Of a DNA stretch of 64,000 nucleotides, positions 1-9,159 are shown piece by piece. Position 1 is the stretch's first letter. Each line of letters opens with the position of its first letter. Under the pieces are notes generated by a model that saw nothing but the letters and a program-made list of their open reading frames with translations, was not told the origin of the DNA and ran no database searches. The DNA is taken from positions 2,048,501 through 2,112,500 of the forward strand of contig NC_013173.1 in NCBI RefSeq assembly GCF_000023225.1. Direction: 5' to 3'. Both the position numbers and the translations under genes were made by a program. Origin of the DNA: Desulfomicrobium baculatum DSM 4028 (GTDB lineage: Bacteria; Desulfobacterota; Desulfovibrionia; Desulfovibrionales; Desulfomicrobiaceae).

Positions 1-1
1 A

Positions 2-631
2 GAGCCGACGCATTTCCACTTTCCCGAGCTGTCCGGCTCCCAGGTTCAGGACAAGGTGGCCGAGGTCATGCGCCAGGTCGGCGTGGACCCGGCCTGGGCC
101 GGACGCTTCCCGCACGAATTTTCCGGCGGCCAGCGCCAGCGCATCAGCATTGCCCGCGCGCTGATGGTCGACCCGGAATTCATCGTCGCTGACGAGCCCA
201 TCTCGGCGCTGGACGTGTCCATCCAGGCCCAGATCCTGAACCTGATCATGGACTGCCAGGAGCGCTTCGGCCTGACCTACATGTTCATCACCCACGACCT
301 GTCCGTGGTCGAGCACATCAGCACCCGGGTGGCCGTCATGTACCTCGGCACCCTGTGCGAACTGGCCGACAAGAAGAGCCTCTACGGCGACCCGCAGCAC
401 CCCTATTCCCGCGCCCTGCTCTCAGCCATCCCCAAGCTCGGCGCCAAGGGCTTCGCCCACATCCGCCTGAAGGGCGAGGTGCCCACCCCCATCCATCTGC
501 CCACGGGCTGCGTCTTCCACACCCGCTGCCCGTTCGTGGAGGAACGCTGCCGCCGCGAGATCCCGAAACTGCTGAAACGCCCGAACGGCAGCCAGGCCGC
601 CTGTCACGCGCTGGAAGAAGGACGAATCTGA
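2..631 (+). CDS. Oligopeptide/dipeptide ABC transporter ATP-binding protein (5' partial)
   Basis: C-terminal two thirds of an OppF/DppF-type ATPase that powers peptide import; the reading frame is open to the left window edge, so the Walker A region and true start lie outside. Visible are the ABC signature [14 protein letters not shown], the Walker B region [12 protein letters not shown] and the H-loop [14 protein letters not shown]-terminal tail with CVFHTRCPF and a second cysteine cluster is typical of the oligopeptide-family ATPase extension (TIGR01727 type). The stop codon overlaps the ATG of the thioesterase gene by one base (TGATG), so the two are probably translationally coupled. Substrate cannot be read from the ATPase alone. 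Confidence 0.9.
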   Translation, partial: EPTHFHFPELSGSQVQDKVAEVMRQVGVDPAWAGRFPHEFSGGQRQRISIARALMVDPEFIVADEPISALDVSIQAQILNLIMDCQERFGLTYMFITHDLSVVEHISTRVAVMYLGTLCELADKKSLYGDPQHPYSRALLSAIPKLGAKGFAHIRLKGEVPTPIHLPTGCVFHTRCPFVEERCRREIPKLLKRPNGSQAACHALEEGRI

Positions 632-1134
632 TGACCGACACCGCCCGCAAAGTCAGCGAGAGCGAAACGCTCATGACCCACCGCGCCCTGCCCGAGGACG
701 CCAACCCTGCCGGCAACGTGCATGGCGGGGTGATACTCAAACACCTCGACTTGGCCGGAGCGGTCTGCGCCATGCGCCACGCGCGCATGAGCGTGGTCAC
801 GGCCTCCATCGACCGCATGGAGTTCAAGGCGGCCGTAAAGGTGGGAGAGCTCATGCTGCTGCACGCCAGCGTGAACAGGGCCGGAAAACAGTCCATGGAG
901 ATCGGGGTGCGCGTGGTCGTGGAAGACCTCATGACCGGCGAGCAGCGTCACGCGGCCTCGGCCTACCTGACCTTCGTGGCCATGGGGCCGGACAAAAAAC
1001 CAGCGCTCGTGCCGGGCCTCATCCTGGAAACCCCGACCCACCAGCGCCGTAACCGCGAAGCAGGCATGCGCCGGGAACTGCGCCTGGAAGAACGCAAACG
1101 GGAGCGGCTGGCGCAGGAATCGGAAAAAGCCTGA
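631..1134 (+). CDS. Hotdog-fold acyl-CoA thioesterase (YciA/ACOT type)
   Basis: 167 aa. Predicted cytoplasmic hydrolase of acyl-CoA thioesters. The block NPAGNVHGGVILKHLDLAGA (about residues 24-43) matches the hotdog signature with the conserved Asn/His and Asp of the acyl-CoA thioesterase family, followed by TASIDRMEF, the usual central strand. The C-terminal 35 residues form a basic, charged, probably helical tail. I chose the ATG that overlaps the stop of the preceding peptide-transporter ATPase, with AAGGA just upstream. The much longer upstream frame is a shadow of the ATPase gene. The link to peptide import is unclear; chain-length preference is unknown. Confidence 0.85.
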   Translation: MTDTARKVSESETLMTHRALPEDANPAGNVHGGVILKHLDLAGAVCAMRHARMSVVTASIDRMEFKAAVKVGELMLLHASVNRAGKQSMEIGVRVVVEDLMTGEQRHAASAYLTFVAMGPDKKPALVPGLILETPTHQRRNREAGMRRELRLEERKRERLAQESEKA

Positions 1135-1282
1135 CCGCCCGTTTCGACCGGCACGACCGTTACCCTCAGCGACCAGTGCGGCCGGCGCGGTGTGATTACC
1201 CCGCTGCCGCCTCAAAAACGGTATTTACAGGCCAGCCTCTTCGGTCTAGGGGAAAGCCCTATTTCATCGTTTGGAGCACCCC

Positions 1283-1906
1283 ATGCAAACCATCGTCGTC
1301 CTCGTGGCGTCCTATATCGCCCTGCAGATATTTTCCGATGTCGGATCTCTGCGCATTGTCATGCTCGGCGGCATGTCCATCGACGCCGGGACCTTCATCT
1401 ACCCCCTGACCTTCACCCTGCGCGACATGGTGCACAAGACCATGGGCAAGCAGGGGGCGCGGCTGATGATCATCACCGCCGCCGCCTTCAACCTGCTCAT
1501 GGCCGGATATTTCTGGCTGGTTTCCGTATTGCCTCCGGATATGGGAGTGGGCGCGCAGCCGGAGTTCGGCCAGGTGCTGGCGCCCCTGTGGAGGCTTGTT
1601 TTCGCGTCCATCATCGCCGAAGTCATTTCCGAACTGACCGACACGGAAATCTACAGCCTGTGGAAGAAAAAAGTCACGGCCGGCCACCAGTGGTCCAGAG
1701 TCCTGGCCAGCAATGCGGTCAGCATCCCGCTGGACAGCCTCATCTTCTGCTGGATCGCTTTTGGCGGTCTGTTTGAAGGATCGGTGGTATGGTCCATCTT
1801 CTTCAGCAACACCATCATCAAATTCGCCACCACCCTCGTTTCCCTGCCTGCCATTTATCTGGTCAAGGAAAAGGAAGCGTGTCCTACAGCGACGAATAAC
1901 TGCTGA
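1283..1906 (+). CDS. yhhQ: Queuosine precursor transporter (YhhQ/QPTR family, PF02592)
   Basis: 207-aa polytopic inner-membrane protein with about six hydrophobic segments. The motifs DAGTFIYPLTFTLRDMVH near residue 30 and AEVISELTDTEIYS near residue 115 are hallmarks of the VUT/YhhQ family, which imports queuine-pathway precursors (preQ0/preQ1). The ATG at 1283 has GGAG at 1273-1276 as ribosome-binding site; a TTG twelve bases upstream is less likely. It stands alone between the thioesterase and the chemoreceptor and is followed by a good terminator. I looked for a preQ1 riboswitch in the 148-base leader and could not recognise one. Confidence 0.85.
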   Translation: MQTIVVLVASYIALQIFSDVGSLRIVMLGGMSIDAGTFIYPLTFTLRDMVHKTMGKQGARLMIITAAAFNLLMAGYFWLVSVLPPDMGVGAQPEFGQVLAPLWRLVFASIIAEVISELTDTEIYSLWKKKVTAGHQWSRVLASNAVSIPLDSLIFCWIAFGGLFEGSVVWSIFFSNTIIKFATTLVSLPAIYLVKEKEACPTATNNC

Positions 1907-1948
1907 AATTTTCGAAGCAACAGATACGCGTCTGCATAAACGCTCTTC

Positions 1949-1975
1949 AAGCCGGGAAACCGGCTTTTCTTTTGT
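1949..1975 (+). terminator. Rho-independent terminator after yhhQ
   Basis: Perfect 7-bp stem AAGCCGG / CCGGCTT closed by a GAAA tetraloop and followed by a T-rich stretch (TTCTTTTG). It lies 43 bases past the transporter stop. Confidence 0.85.
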
Positions 1976-2148
1976 CGCCTTCCTTCTTTTTCAATAAATC
2001 CTCACTGCTTTGAACACGTAACAGGTGTCAATTTCGCTTCCGGGAAAAAAGCTCTGGATCATTCCGACTCATTTGGTATATGTATGACAATACTGATCCC
2101 TGATCCACCCCAACTCAAGCCATCCCAGCAGCAGGGAAGGAGATTCGG

Positions 2149-4155
2149 ATGAAGCTCTCTATTCGCAAAAAGCTCCTTTTTGCCTTTTCCAGCACCATTC
2201 TGACTTCGATTCTGATCACCTGCGTCGTGCTGGGACTTCAGATCCGCGACTCCTCCATCGCCACATTCCACAATTCCGCGTCCAAAGAGTTGTCCCAGAT
2301 AGACCGGGCCATCGGCATATTCGTGGACAAGGCTCTGAAAATGACGACCATGATTGCCCGCGACGCCCTGGTCCGCAGAGCCGACGAATCCCTGCACAGT
2401 TATGTGACCGAAACCGAGAAGAAAGCGCCCAAAGACATTGTCCGCAGTCCGCTTGAAGAGGAAATGGCGCGATTCTTCAAGAACATCAACGCCGCGCATC
2501 CCGAATACGTCGAGGTATTCATCGGCACCAAGTGGGGCGGCTTCGTCTCCTCGGGCGACAATGAAATGCCCCCCGGCTATGATCCGAGAAAACGACCATG
2601 GTACACCACGGCCATGGAAACCCCGGACAAGGCGTCCCTCTCCCCTGCCTACATGTCGACCACGGGCGAAGCGGTCATCAGCAACATGTTTCCCATCACT
2701 TCCGAGAGCGGCGAAATCATCGGCTGCACCGGACTCGACGTAGGGCTGGGGGTACTGACCAGTCTCATCGAAAAATCACCCATGGGCCAGACCGGGTACG
2801 TCATCCTGGTGCAGGATGACGGGACAATCCTGGCCAACCCCCGGCATGACGACCTCAACTTCAAGAAAATGAATGAAACCGGAGTTCCGGCCCTGACGGA
2901 ACTGGGCGCGATCAGCCAGGGCGGAATGGAAGTGCGCATGGATGACAAAGATTGGTTCGCCCAGGTGCACACCATTGAGGGATTGGGCTGGAAGCTCGTC
3001 GGCGTGATCGAAAAAGAGGAGGTCATGGCCGGGTTCAACACCATGCTGCGCAAAATGGCGATCATGGCCGTGGTGCTCATGGCCGTTTTCCTGGCCCTGG
3101 CCGCTATTTTCGCCAACACCATGGCCAGGCCCATTATCAACGCTACCGGCATGCTCAAGGATGTGGCCGAAGGCGAGGGCGACCTGACACGCAAACTCGA
3201 CGTGACTTCCAATGATGAAATCGGCGAGATGGCCCGCTGGTTCAACACCTTTTTGGACAAGCTCCGCGCCATCATCAGTGAAGTCGTCTCCAACGGCGGA
3301 AGCCTGAACAACGCATCCGACCGGCTGCTGTCCATATCCCAGGCCCTTACCACAGGCGCGAACGAGGCGGCCCGCAAGGCCGAATCCGTCGCATCAGCGA
3401 CCCAGGATCTCAATTCCAGGTTCAGCAGCGTGGCCGCGGCCATGGAGCAGACCACCCAGAACACCAATATGGTGGCCACGGCCACGGAAGAAATGGCCGT
3501 AACCATAACCGAGATCGCCTCCAACACTGAAAAGGCCAGAACCGTGGCCGGACGGGCCATGACCGAAGCCGGGGCCGCGACCGCCGCCATGAGCGCACTG
3601 GGTGATGCGGCCATGGATATCGGCAAGGTCACGGCCATCATCACCGAGATTTCGGATCAGACCAATCTGTTGGCTCTCAATGCGACCATCGAGGCGGCCA
3701 GGGCCGGAGAGGCCGGGCGGGGATTCGCGGTGGTGGCCAACGAAATCAAGGAGCTTGCCAAGCAGACCGCCACGGCCACGGAAGAAATCAAGGAACGCAT
3801 CGTCGAAGTCCAAGGCACTTCAAAAACGACTGAAGGCCAGATTATTACCATTTCCAAGATTATCGAGGAGATAAACAACATCATCGCCAGCGTGGCCGCC
3901 GCCATCGAAGAACAGTCCGTGGCCACCCGCGACATCGCAGGCAACGTGGCCCAGGCCTCGCAGGGCTTGCAGGAGATCAACGTGAACGTGGCCCAGAGTT
4001 CGGCGGTCATTAAGGACATCTCGGACGAAATCGCGGACGTGAACAACGCGGCCGAAAGCACCAACCAGAACACGGCAGAGGTTGCCCGCAACGCTGAGGA
4101 GCTGCGCAAGCTGGCCGCCAACCTGTTCACCCTGCTCGGTCGCTTCCGGACCTGA
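2149..4155 (+). CDS. Methyl-accepting chemotaxis protein with periplasmic dCache-type sensor
   Basis: 668 aa transmembrane chemoreceptor. Order of parts: transmembrane helix about residues 10-30; a roughly 270-residue periplasmic dCache-like sensor containing the PYP-type element [13 protein letters not shown] (ligand pocket region) and later [16 protein letters not shown]; second transmembrane helix about 300-322; HAMP about 324-377; then a long coiled-coil signalling domain with the hairpin tip [20 protein letters not shown]. The protein ends at FTLLGRFRT with no CheR/CheB-tethering pentapeptide. ATG at 2149 is preceded by AAGGAG. It is a single-gene unit between two terminators. The ligand is unknown; dCache domains commonly bind amino acids or small organic acids. 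Confidence 0.95.
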   Translation: MKLSIRKKLLFAFSSTILTSILITCVVLGLQIRDSSIATFHNSASKELSQIDRAIGIFVDKALKMTTMIARDALVRRADESLHSYVTETEKKAPKDIVRSPLEEEMARFFKNINAAHPEYVEVFIGTKWGGFVSSGDNEMPPGYDPRKRPWYTTAMETPDKASLSPAYMSTTGEAVISNMFPITSESGEIIGCTGLDVGLGVLTSLIEKSPMGQTGYVILVQDDGTILANPRHDDLNFKKMNETGVPALTELGAISQGGMEVRMDDKDWFAQVHTIEGLGWKLVGVIEKEEVMAGFNTMLRKMAIMAVVLMAVFLALAAIFANTMARPIINATGMLKDVAEGEGDLTRKLDVTSNDEIGEMARWFNTFLDKLRAIISEVVSNGGSLNNASDRLLSISQALTTGANEAARKAESVASATQDLNSRFSSVAAAMEQTTQNTNMVATATEEMAVTITEIASNTEKARTVAGRAMTEAGAATAAMSALGDAAMDIGKVTAIITEISDQTNLLALNATIEAARAGEAGRGFAVVANEIKELAKQTATATEEIKERIVEVQGTSKTTEGQIITISKIIEEINNIIASVAAAIEEQSVATRDIAGNVAQASQGLQEINVNVAQSSAVIKDISDEIADVNNAAESTNQNTAEVARNAEELRKLAANLFTLLGRFRT

Positions 4156-4317
4156 GCTCCTTTCATTCACTTCGTAAAAGAAACGTCAATGGATGACAGG
4201 CTGAAGCTCCTTGAACTGGAAACTCAATTGCATGCATGCTCGCAAAACCGTGGTGTTTGCCAACTGCTACATGCCCGTTAGCGCCCGCACCGGCAGAAAA
4301 TGCGCAGACAGAATGCG

Positions 4318-4358
4318 CCACGAAAAAACGCCCCGAGAAACGGGGCGTTTTTTCGTGG
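4318..4358. terminator. Bidirectional terminator between chemoreceptor and FadL genes
   Basis: Perfect 17-bp inverted repeat (arms 4318-4334 and 4342-4358, 7-base loop) with an A6 run in the left arm and a T6 run in the right arm, so it can terminate both the rightward chemoreceptor and the leftward porin transcripts. Confidence 0.9.
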
Positions 4359-4379
4359 CATCAAGGCAGTAAGGAAGGA

Positions 4380-5654
4380 CTAGAACTTGTACGTGAAGGA
4401 CACGCCGGCTATGTGGCAATCGGCGTCATTGACCTCACCGTCATAGACGTAGTCTGCGGCGCGGCCGTCAATGTCGCGGTCCGCGAAAAGCAGATAGGAG
4501 TAGTTCACGTCCACGGCCCAGTTGTCCTTGTGGAAGCCGAGGCCCGTACTGAAGATCTGGCGGTCGCTGTCGGGCAGAAGATAGTCGATGGTGTCGTCGG
4601 GCACAGGGGTGTTGTCATAGACGTAGCCGAGGCGCAGATCGAGCCAATCCAGTGCTGCGTACTCGACACCGACGTTGAAGCGCCATACGTCGTTCCAGTT
4701 TTTCTCCGAAGTGGTCTCATCCGTCAAGTTGAACGGATTGCTGTTGACCGGGATGACGTCATCCCCGAATCCAATCTTCAGTTCGTCGTACTTGCTCCAG
4801 AGGGTGTAAACCGCGCCGACTTCGACGCTCAGCTTGTCTATGGGGTACACGGCCACGCCGAAAGCAAAGGAGTCCGGCAGGGTCACGGTACCGTGGGCGG
4901 AAGTGTCACGGAAAGCTCCCAGGGCTTCGAAGGGGACCGGCGCGGTGGGGATGTCGGAAAAATTCGCGTCACCCGTGACTTTCATCGTGATGGGACTGCG
5001 ATAGGACAGGCCCAGCTTGGCGTAATCGCAAGGCTGATAATGCAGGGCCATGTTGAAGCCGTAGCCCATACCGTCGGCCTCAAGATCCGTGTCGCCGTCA
5101 GGCTGACCAACAGCGCCGAAGTTAATCTTCTTTTTCAGATTAAAATTTAAATACATGGCCTCCACGCCGAAGGCGGCGGAAAGCTTATCCGTGACCTTAA
5201 CGGCCACGTTGGGGTTGACGGACACGCTCTCCATGACCCCTTCGTAGGAATTGTAGCGGCCTTCCCAGTCTTCATCGAAGACTGTACCGAGCCCAAAACG
5301 CGAGAAGGTTGCCAGGCCGACGCTGTAACGATCGTTGACCTTCCAGGTGGCGTAAAAATGCGGAGGCAGGTACAGGGCGTCCTCATCCGAGGTCTTCGAC
5401 TTGCCATTGGCCTCGACATCAAGCACGGGATGGATGCCCAAGACGCCGGCGGTAACCTGTACGCCTTCAAGCTGCGTAATGCCCGCCGGATTGCTCGCAA
5501 GCGCGGCCGGGTCATCGGCGCGGCCCACAGTGGCGCCACCCAGGGCCATGTCACGGGCGCCCCATTCATAAATAGCAAAACCCGCCGCAGAACAGAACTG
5601 CACCGTGACCAGCACCAGACAGCAGGCCATGACCCACGTTTTCAAAGTTCGCAT
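4380..5654 (-). CDS. OmpP1/FadL/TodX family outer-membrane transport protein
   Basis: 424-aa beta-barrel protein, expected in the outer membrane, for uptake of long-chain fatty acids or other hydrophobic compounds. It has a signal peptide (about residues 1-23), then the N-terminal hatch with SNPAG at 54-58, the most conserved FadL-family motif, and a C-terminus ending in aromatic-rich beta strands with terminal Phe (FTYKF). I chose the internal ATG at 5654 because AGGGGAGG lies directly upstream of it and the signal peptide begins there; an upstream in-frame ATG at 5687 would add 11 polar residues. It is divergent from a TetR regulator gene, which may control it. Substrate is not determined. 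Confidence 0.9.
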   Translation of the reverse strand: MRTLKTWVMACCLVLVTVQFCSAAGFAIYEWGARDMALGGATVGRADDPAALASNPAGITQLEGVQVTAGVLGIHPVLDVEANGKSKTSDEDALYLPPHFYATWKVNDRYSVGLATFSRFGLGTVFDEDWEGRYNSYEGVMESVSVNPNVAVKVTDKLSAAFGVEAMYLNFNLKKKINFGAVGQPDGDTDLEADGMGYGFNMALHYQPCDYAKLGLSYRSPITMKVTGDANFSDIPTAPVPFEALGAFRDTSAHGTVTLPDSFAFGVAVYPIDKLSVEVGAVYTLWSKYDELKIGFGDDVIPVNSNPFNLTDETTSEKNWNDVWRFNVGVEYAALDWLDLRLGYVYDNTPVPDDTIDYLLPDSDRQIFSTGLGFHKDNWAVDVNYSYLLFADRDIDGRAADYVYDGEVNDADCHIAGVSFTYKF

Positions 5655-5691
5655 CCATCCTCCCCTTTGTTGCACTGTTTGCTCCACAAGC

Positions 5692-5739
5692 GCGACACCT
5701 TAAGTGTGCGCTCAATATATTTTGCTAGTGCGCTAAATT
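5692..5739. promoter_or_regulatory. Candidate operator/promoter region between fadL-like and tetR-like genes
   Basis: The 268-base divergent intergenic region has an imperfect inverted repeat GCGCGACAC...GTGTGCGC (5692-5711). A second copy of GTGCGCT occurs at 5729-5735, flanking a possible minus-strand -10 box TATATT (5719-5714). This spacing would suit repression of the porin gene by the adjacent TetR protein. Proposed from pattern only. Confidence 0.3.
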
Positions 5740-5922
5740 AAGAAGAGTTACGCGTCAAGAGTTTTGAAAAACCCTTTTTTAAAAAGTGGATTACACGTAC
5801 TCACTTGGCTGATCAGCGAAGAATAAATACTGAGTGAACGCACAAAAACAGGGCGGAAAAATGGTGGACTGGCCAGGAGGGGCTGGGTACAAGACGTTGT
5901 AAAAAACAAGGAGGCAGGCGCT

Positions 5923-6573
5923 GTGGTCATGGGCAACAAAGAACGCATTCTGGAGACGGCCAAACGGCTATTCGGGGAACTTGGGTACGCGGAAACCACC
6001 TACAAGCGCATCGCCCAGGAGGCAGGCATTGCCGACGGCCTCATCGCCCACCACTATGGGAGCAAGGAAAACCTGTTCCAACTGGTGGAAATTGAAATTC
6101 TCACCGACCTGCTGCTCAAAATAGATGAGAGCCAGTATTATGCATCCGACGGACTGAGCGGCGTACTCAATTTCGCAAAGTGCATCCTGAAGGCTTCCAC
6201 GACGCCCGAATCAGGTTTCCTGACCCTGCTGCGTTGCTCCCCGTTCCTGGCCAACACCGTCGACGCGGACAACTCTGAAATCCTGACCGTCTGTTCCCGC
6301 GTGGTGGAAAAAATGCTTGAGTGCCTGCGCAGGGGCATCGGTGATGGTTCAATCCGCGCCGACCTGGAGCCCAACCTCGCCGCCAGCGTCATCTTCTCCA
6401 CGGTCTTCGGCTCGACCCGTGCCCGCTTGCTGGCCAAGGAAAACATCCTTGGGCTCAGTTTTTCAGACGATTTTTACCCGGAAATCCTGCGGATTCTGAC
6501 CAGATATCTGGAACCCGTTGAGGAGACCACGACACACGGTCACGAATCCTTGTCCTCATCCGAGTTGCCCTGA
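5923..6573 (+). CDS. TetR/AcrR family transcriptional regulator
   Basis: 216 aa. N-terminal helix-turn-helix about residues 4-50 (ERILETAKRLFGELGYAETT, then IAQEAGIADGLIAHHYGSKE, the classic TetR recognition helix region), followed by an all-helical ligand/dimer domain. Start: GTG at 5923 lies 8 bases after AAGGAGG (5908-5914), better spaced than the ATG at 5929. It is divergent from the FadL-type porin gene; by analogy with fatty-acid regulators it may respond to an acyl ligand, but that is inference. Its last 34 bases overlap a small minus-strand ORF. Confidence 0.85.
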   Translation: MVMGNKERILETAKRLFGELGYAETTYKRIAQEAGIADGLIAHHYGSKENLFQLVEIEILTDLLLKIDESQYYASDGLSGVLNFAKCILKASTTPESGFLTLLRCSPFLANTVDADNSEILTVCSRVVEKMLECLRRGIGDGSIRADLEPNLAASVIFSTVFGSTRARLLAKENILGLSFSDDFYPEILRILTRYLEPVEETTTHGHESLSSSELP

Positions 6574-6635
6574 ATCAGGGCATAGGCAATCAGGCATCCG
6601 AGCACAAATCCGCCAATTGTTATCCACCAGACCAT
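6540..6635 (-). CDS. Small predicted membrane protein (31 aa)
   Basis: Short ORF directly downstream of lptG, same strand, 19 bases after its stop. It starts with ATG preceded by AGGGGG at 5 bases. The peptide is a single hydrophobic helix (about residues 3-23, VWWITIGGFVLGCLIAYALI) with an acidic tail SDEDKDS, which would place the C-terminus outside or inside one membrane-spanning segment. It overlaps the 3' end of the convergent tetR gene. No family recognised. Good ribosome site, membrane helix and operon position support it; length makes it uncertain. Confidence 0.5.
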   Translation of the reverse strand: MVWWITIGGFVLGCLIAYALIQGNSDEDKDS

Positions 6636-6654
6636 CACAGCCCCCTGTCGGCAA

Positions 6655-7737
6655 TCAACCCAGATGAAAGGATCGGCCGCGCAGCAACCATCCGCCTGCG
6701 ACGGCCGTAAAGAAGGCATTGGCCGCCCAGGCTGCCAGTACCGGCGGCACCAACCCCTTTTCCCCGGCCGAGGCGCACAGCACGAACAAGCCATAATAAC
6801 AAAATGTGGCCACCAGCCCGAGGGGAATGATGACGAAAAGCGATCCGAAAAAAGACACCACAGCCAGGGCGATAAGCGCCATGACCAGAACCGAGCCCGC
6901 ATAGGCCAGTTTCATGTGCCAGGCGGTCTGCAACCGCTCGATATTGGATCCGGAATCCCTCAGCCGCTTTATTTCAGCGCCCAATTGCAAAAGAGGCAAC
7001 GACTCAAGCCGAGTCTTGGGATCGACGATGAGAAAGCTGCTCACGTCGGTACGCAAATCAAGCTCCATCTGCGCCGCCTTCTGCACTTCAAAGGTTGCGG
7101 GCAGCGTGCGCGTCACGCCGGACAAAAGCCAGCCCTCCGGCGCGGACGTGAACTCCTGCGCCCGGATAATCTCCCGGATGCTTCCGGCGTCGTCATCCTC
7201 CAGAACATGAACCGTCAGCTCCAAGCCCCGCCCCGCAGCCGGAGTCACTGACCCCATATGCACGATGCGATTGCCTTCGCGAAACCAGAGGTCGGACAGC
7301 TGCCGTTTTTCAATCTGCCGATCGCGCACCTCCTCGTTCCAGATCCGCTCCGCCGCCCTGTGCCCGCTGACGCCCAGCGCCTCGGAAAAAAAGAGCTGCG
7401 CCACGCAAAGGGCGAGGGCGTACCAAATCACGGATTTGGCCACCGCGCCCGGAGACACGGAGCATGCTTCCAGGGCCAGCAATTCGCGACTGCGCAGCAT
7501 GAGCCCCATCTGCACCATGAGCGCGATCAGAAAGACCGCCGGAAAAATCTGGGCCAGAATGAAAGGCGTGCGATAGAGAAAATAGGCGCCCACGGACGAC
7601 AACCCGACTCCCGCTTCCAGAAAATTATCCAGCCGGTCGAAAAGATCGATAAAGACATAGATACCAAGGCCGATTCCGCAGACCAAAAGCAAAAGAAATA
7701 GATTTTGCCGCAGAATATAACGTGTCAGCAGATTCAT
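6655..7737 (-). CDS. lptG: LPS export ABC transporter permease LptG
   Basis: 360-aa inner-membrane permease of the LptB2FG complex that extracts lipopolysaccharide from the inner membrane. It has N-terminal transmembrane helices (TRYILRQNLFLLLLVCGIGL, then FILAQIFPAVFLIALMV), a periplasmic beta-jellyroll in the middle (about 130-265) and C-terminal helices, the YjgP/YjgQ (PF03739) layout and usual length. The ATG at 7737 overlaps the lptF stop by four bases (ATGA). LptG is assigned to the second gene by the usual lptF-lptG order; the two paralogues are hard to tell apart by eye. Confidence 0.88.
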   Translation of the reverse strand: MNLLTRYILRQNLFLLLLVCGIGLGIYVFIDLFDRLDNFLEAGVGLSSVGAYFLYRTPFILAQIFPAVFLIALMVQMGLMLRSRELLALEACSVSPGAVAKSVIWYALALCVAQLFFSEALGVSGHRAAERIWNEEVRDRQIEKRQLSDLWFREGNRIVHMGSVTPAAGRGLELTVHVLEDDDAGSIREIIRAQEFTSAPEGWLLSGVTRTLPATFEVQKAAQMELDLRTDVSSFLIVDPKTRLESLPLLQLGAEIKRLRDSGSNIERLQTAWHMKLAYAGSVLVMALIALAVVSFFGSLFVIIPLGLVATFCYYGLFVLCASAGEKGLVPPVLAAWAANAFFTAVAGGWLLRGRSFHLG

Positions 7738-8912
7738 GCGTCGGCCCCCTTCATGCCCACGGTTCGCAGCATCCAGGACCGGAGCACCTGAAAATTGACC
7801 TCCTTTTCCGCCGCGACCAGCCACATGCCGATTCCCGCAGCCAGCATGAAAACGACATTGGGCAGCCACAAGGCCAGAGCCGGAGCAATGATGCCGCCTT
7901 CCGCAAGGGCCATGCCCCCGGAAAGGAACACGTAATAAAGAAAAAAGGTGCCCAGGCAGGCGATCAAGCCGAACTGACGCTTCATGCCCTGGAAGAAAAA
8001 GGCCAGCGGCAGGGCGAAAAATCCAAGCACGATACAGGCCGCAGGCAAGGAAAAGCGCTTGTGCAGTTCGATGTCCACCCGGCGCTGAAAATTGACGCTC
8101 CTGTCCTCGAATCCATCGCCTTTGAGAGTCCGCAGGTCATCCCAGGACATCTCCTTGGGAGCCTTGTCCTTCAGTTCAAACCCGCCCAAAAGCCGGGTCA
8201 TGTCCAAGGAAAGAATGTAACTCTCAAAGCTTATGACACTGAGCTCGCCGCCCTGTTCGCGGTAGACGTGTCCGTCCTCCAGCCGCACAAAAACCTGGCC
8301 ACGCTCCGAGTCGGACTCGATCCGGCCAAGTGGAGCAACAATGGTAGCCCGAGTCTTGGACCGTGAACTGTCGAGCACGAAGACGTCCAGCAACGCACCG
8401 CTGCCCGGATCCGACTGGCGGGCATACACGGTCAGGCCCGGAAAGGAGGTGTTGAAAACTCCGGGCTGCACGTTGACGGAAGTCTTGTTCCGAGCCAACT
8501 CCACGACCGTATTGCGAAAATTGTCCATGCCCCAGGATATGCCGGAGAGGGAAATCCATACCGTCAACGCCGAACACAGCAGGCACAGGAGCAGGGGCGC
8601 AGGCAGCAGAGGCCAGAGACTGACCCCGCCGGCACGCAATGAAATAAGCTCCCGATCAGCCCCCATACGCAGAAAAGTCAAAAAAACCCCGAGCATGCAC
8701 GAAACCGGAATGAGCATGATCAGGAAAAAAGGGCTCAAATAGGTAAAGAGCTTGACCAGATCGAAAAAAGTCACGCCCTGGCCCATGAACAGGTCGCGCA
8801 ATTGCAGCAGGCGACCAAGCAGGATGAGACTGAGAAACCCTCCCAGACTGATGGAGGCAACAATCCCCATCTCCTTGAAGAGTTCCCGCTGCAGGAGAGG
8901 CACTCGAATCAC
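7734..8912 (-). CDS. lptF: LPS export ABC transporter permease LptF
   Basis: 392 aa, YjgP/YjgQ family, partner of LptG in lipopolysaccharide extraction. Transmembrane blocks occur at the N-terminus (about 10-120, including the coupling region FLRMGADRELISLRAGGVS) and at the C-terminus (about 285-370). Between them lies a periplasmic beta-rich domain. The start is a GTG at 8912 with GAGGAGG about 10 bases upstream, overlapping the stop of the 60-aa gene before it (GTGA). Translational coupling 60-aa gene to lptF to lptG is likely. Confidence 0.88.
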   Translation of the reverse strand: MIRVPLLQRELFKEMGIVASISLGGFLSLILLGRLLQLRDLFMGQGVTFFDLVKLFTYLSPFFLIMLIPVSCMLGVFLTFLRMGADRELISLRAGGVSLWPLLPAPLLLCLLCSALTVWISLSGISWGMDNFRNTVVELARNKTSVNVQPGVFNTSFPGLTVYARQSDPGSGALLDVFVLDSSRSKTRATIVAPLGRIESDSERGQVFVRLEDGHVYREQGGELSVISFESYILSLDMTRLLGGFELKDKAPKEMSWDDLRTLKGDGFEDRSVNFQRRVDIELHKRFSLPAACIVLGFFALPLAFFFQGMKRQFGLIACLGTFFLYYVFLSGGMALAEGGIIAPALALWLPNVVFMLAAGIGMWLVAAEKEVNFQVLRSWMLRTVGMKGADA

Positions 8913-9091
8913 CGGGACACGGCCTCCTCGCGATAGAACCTCGCCAGGGCCAACTCTTCCGGCGGCGTCAGGTCGAACTGCGTGGCCGCCTGGGCCATGA
9001 GCTTTTTCAAATCGGGATCTTTGTGGCGACGCTCTTCGATCCAGGCAATGGCATTGCGCAGGTTCTTGTCACCGGGCATGATGGTTGTCAT
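8909..9091 (-). CDS. Conserved-looking 60-aa protein coupled to lptFG
   Basis: Soluble, charged 60-residue protein beginning MTTIMPGDKNLRNAIAWI, with AAGGAG seven bases before the ATG at 9091. Its stop overlaps the lptF GTG start. Predicted mostly helical; no cysteine cluster, signal peptide or membrane helix. I do not recognise the family. The strong ribosome site and stop-start overlap argue that it is real and expressed with the LPS exporter. The upstream in-frame ATG at 9154 has no ribosome site. Confidence 0.7.
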   Translation of the reverse strand: MTTIMPGDKNLRNAIAWIEERRHKDPDLKKLMAQAATQFDLTPPEELALARFYREEAVSR

Positions 9092-9159
9092 CGGCTTCTC
9101 CTTCAAGGTTGTCCGTACCGACACGCCCATACAGGAAAGCCCCGCGAGGCACAATCAGA

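Noticed and set aside
1135-1282. preQ1 riboswitch before the queuosine transporter
   Set aside because: I looked for a preQ1-I or -II pattern and found no matching stem, loop and A-rich tail; only short G/C runs near the start.
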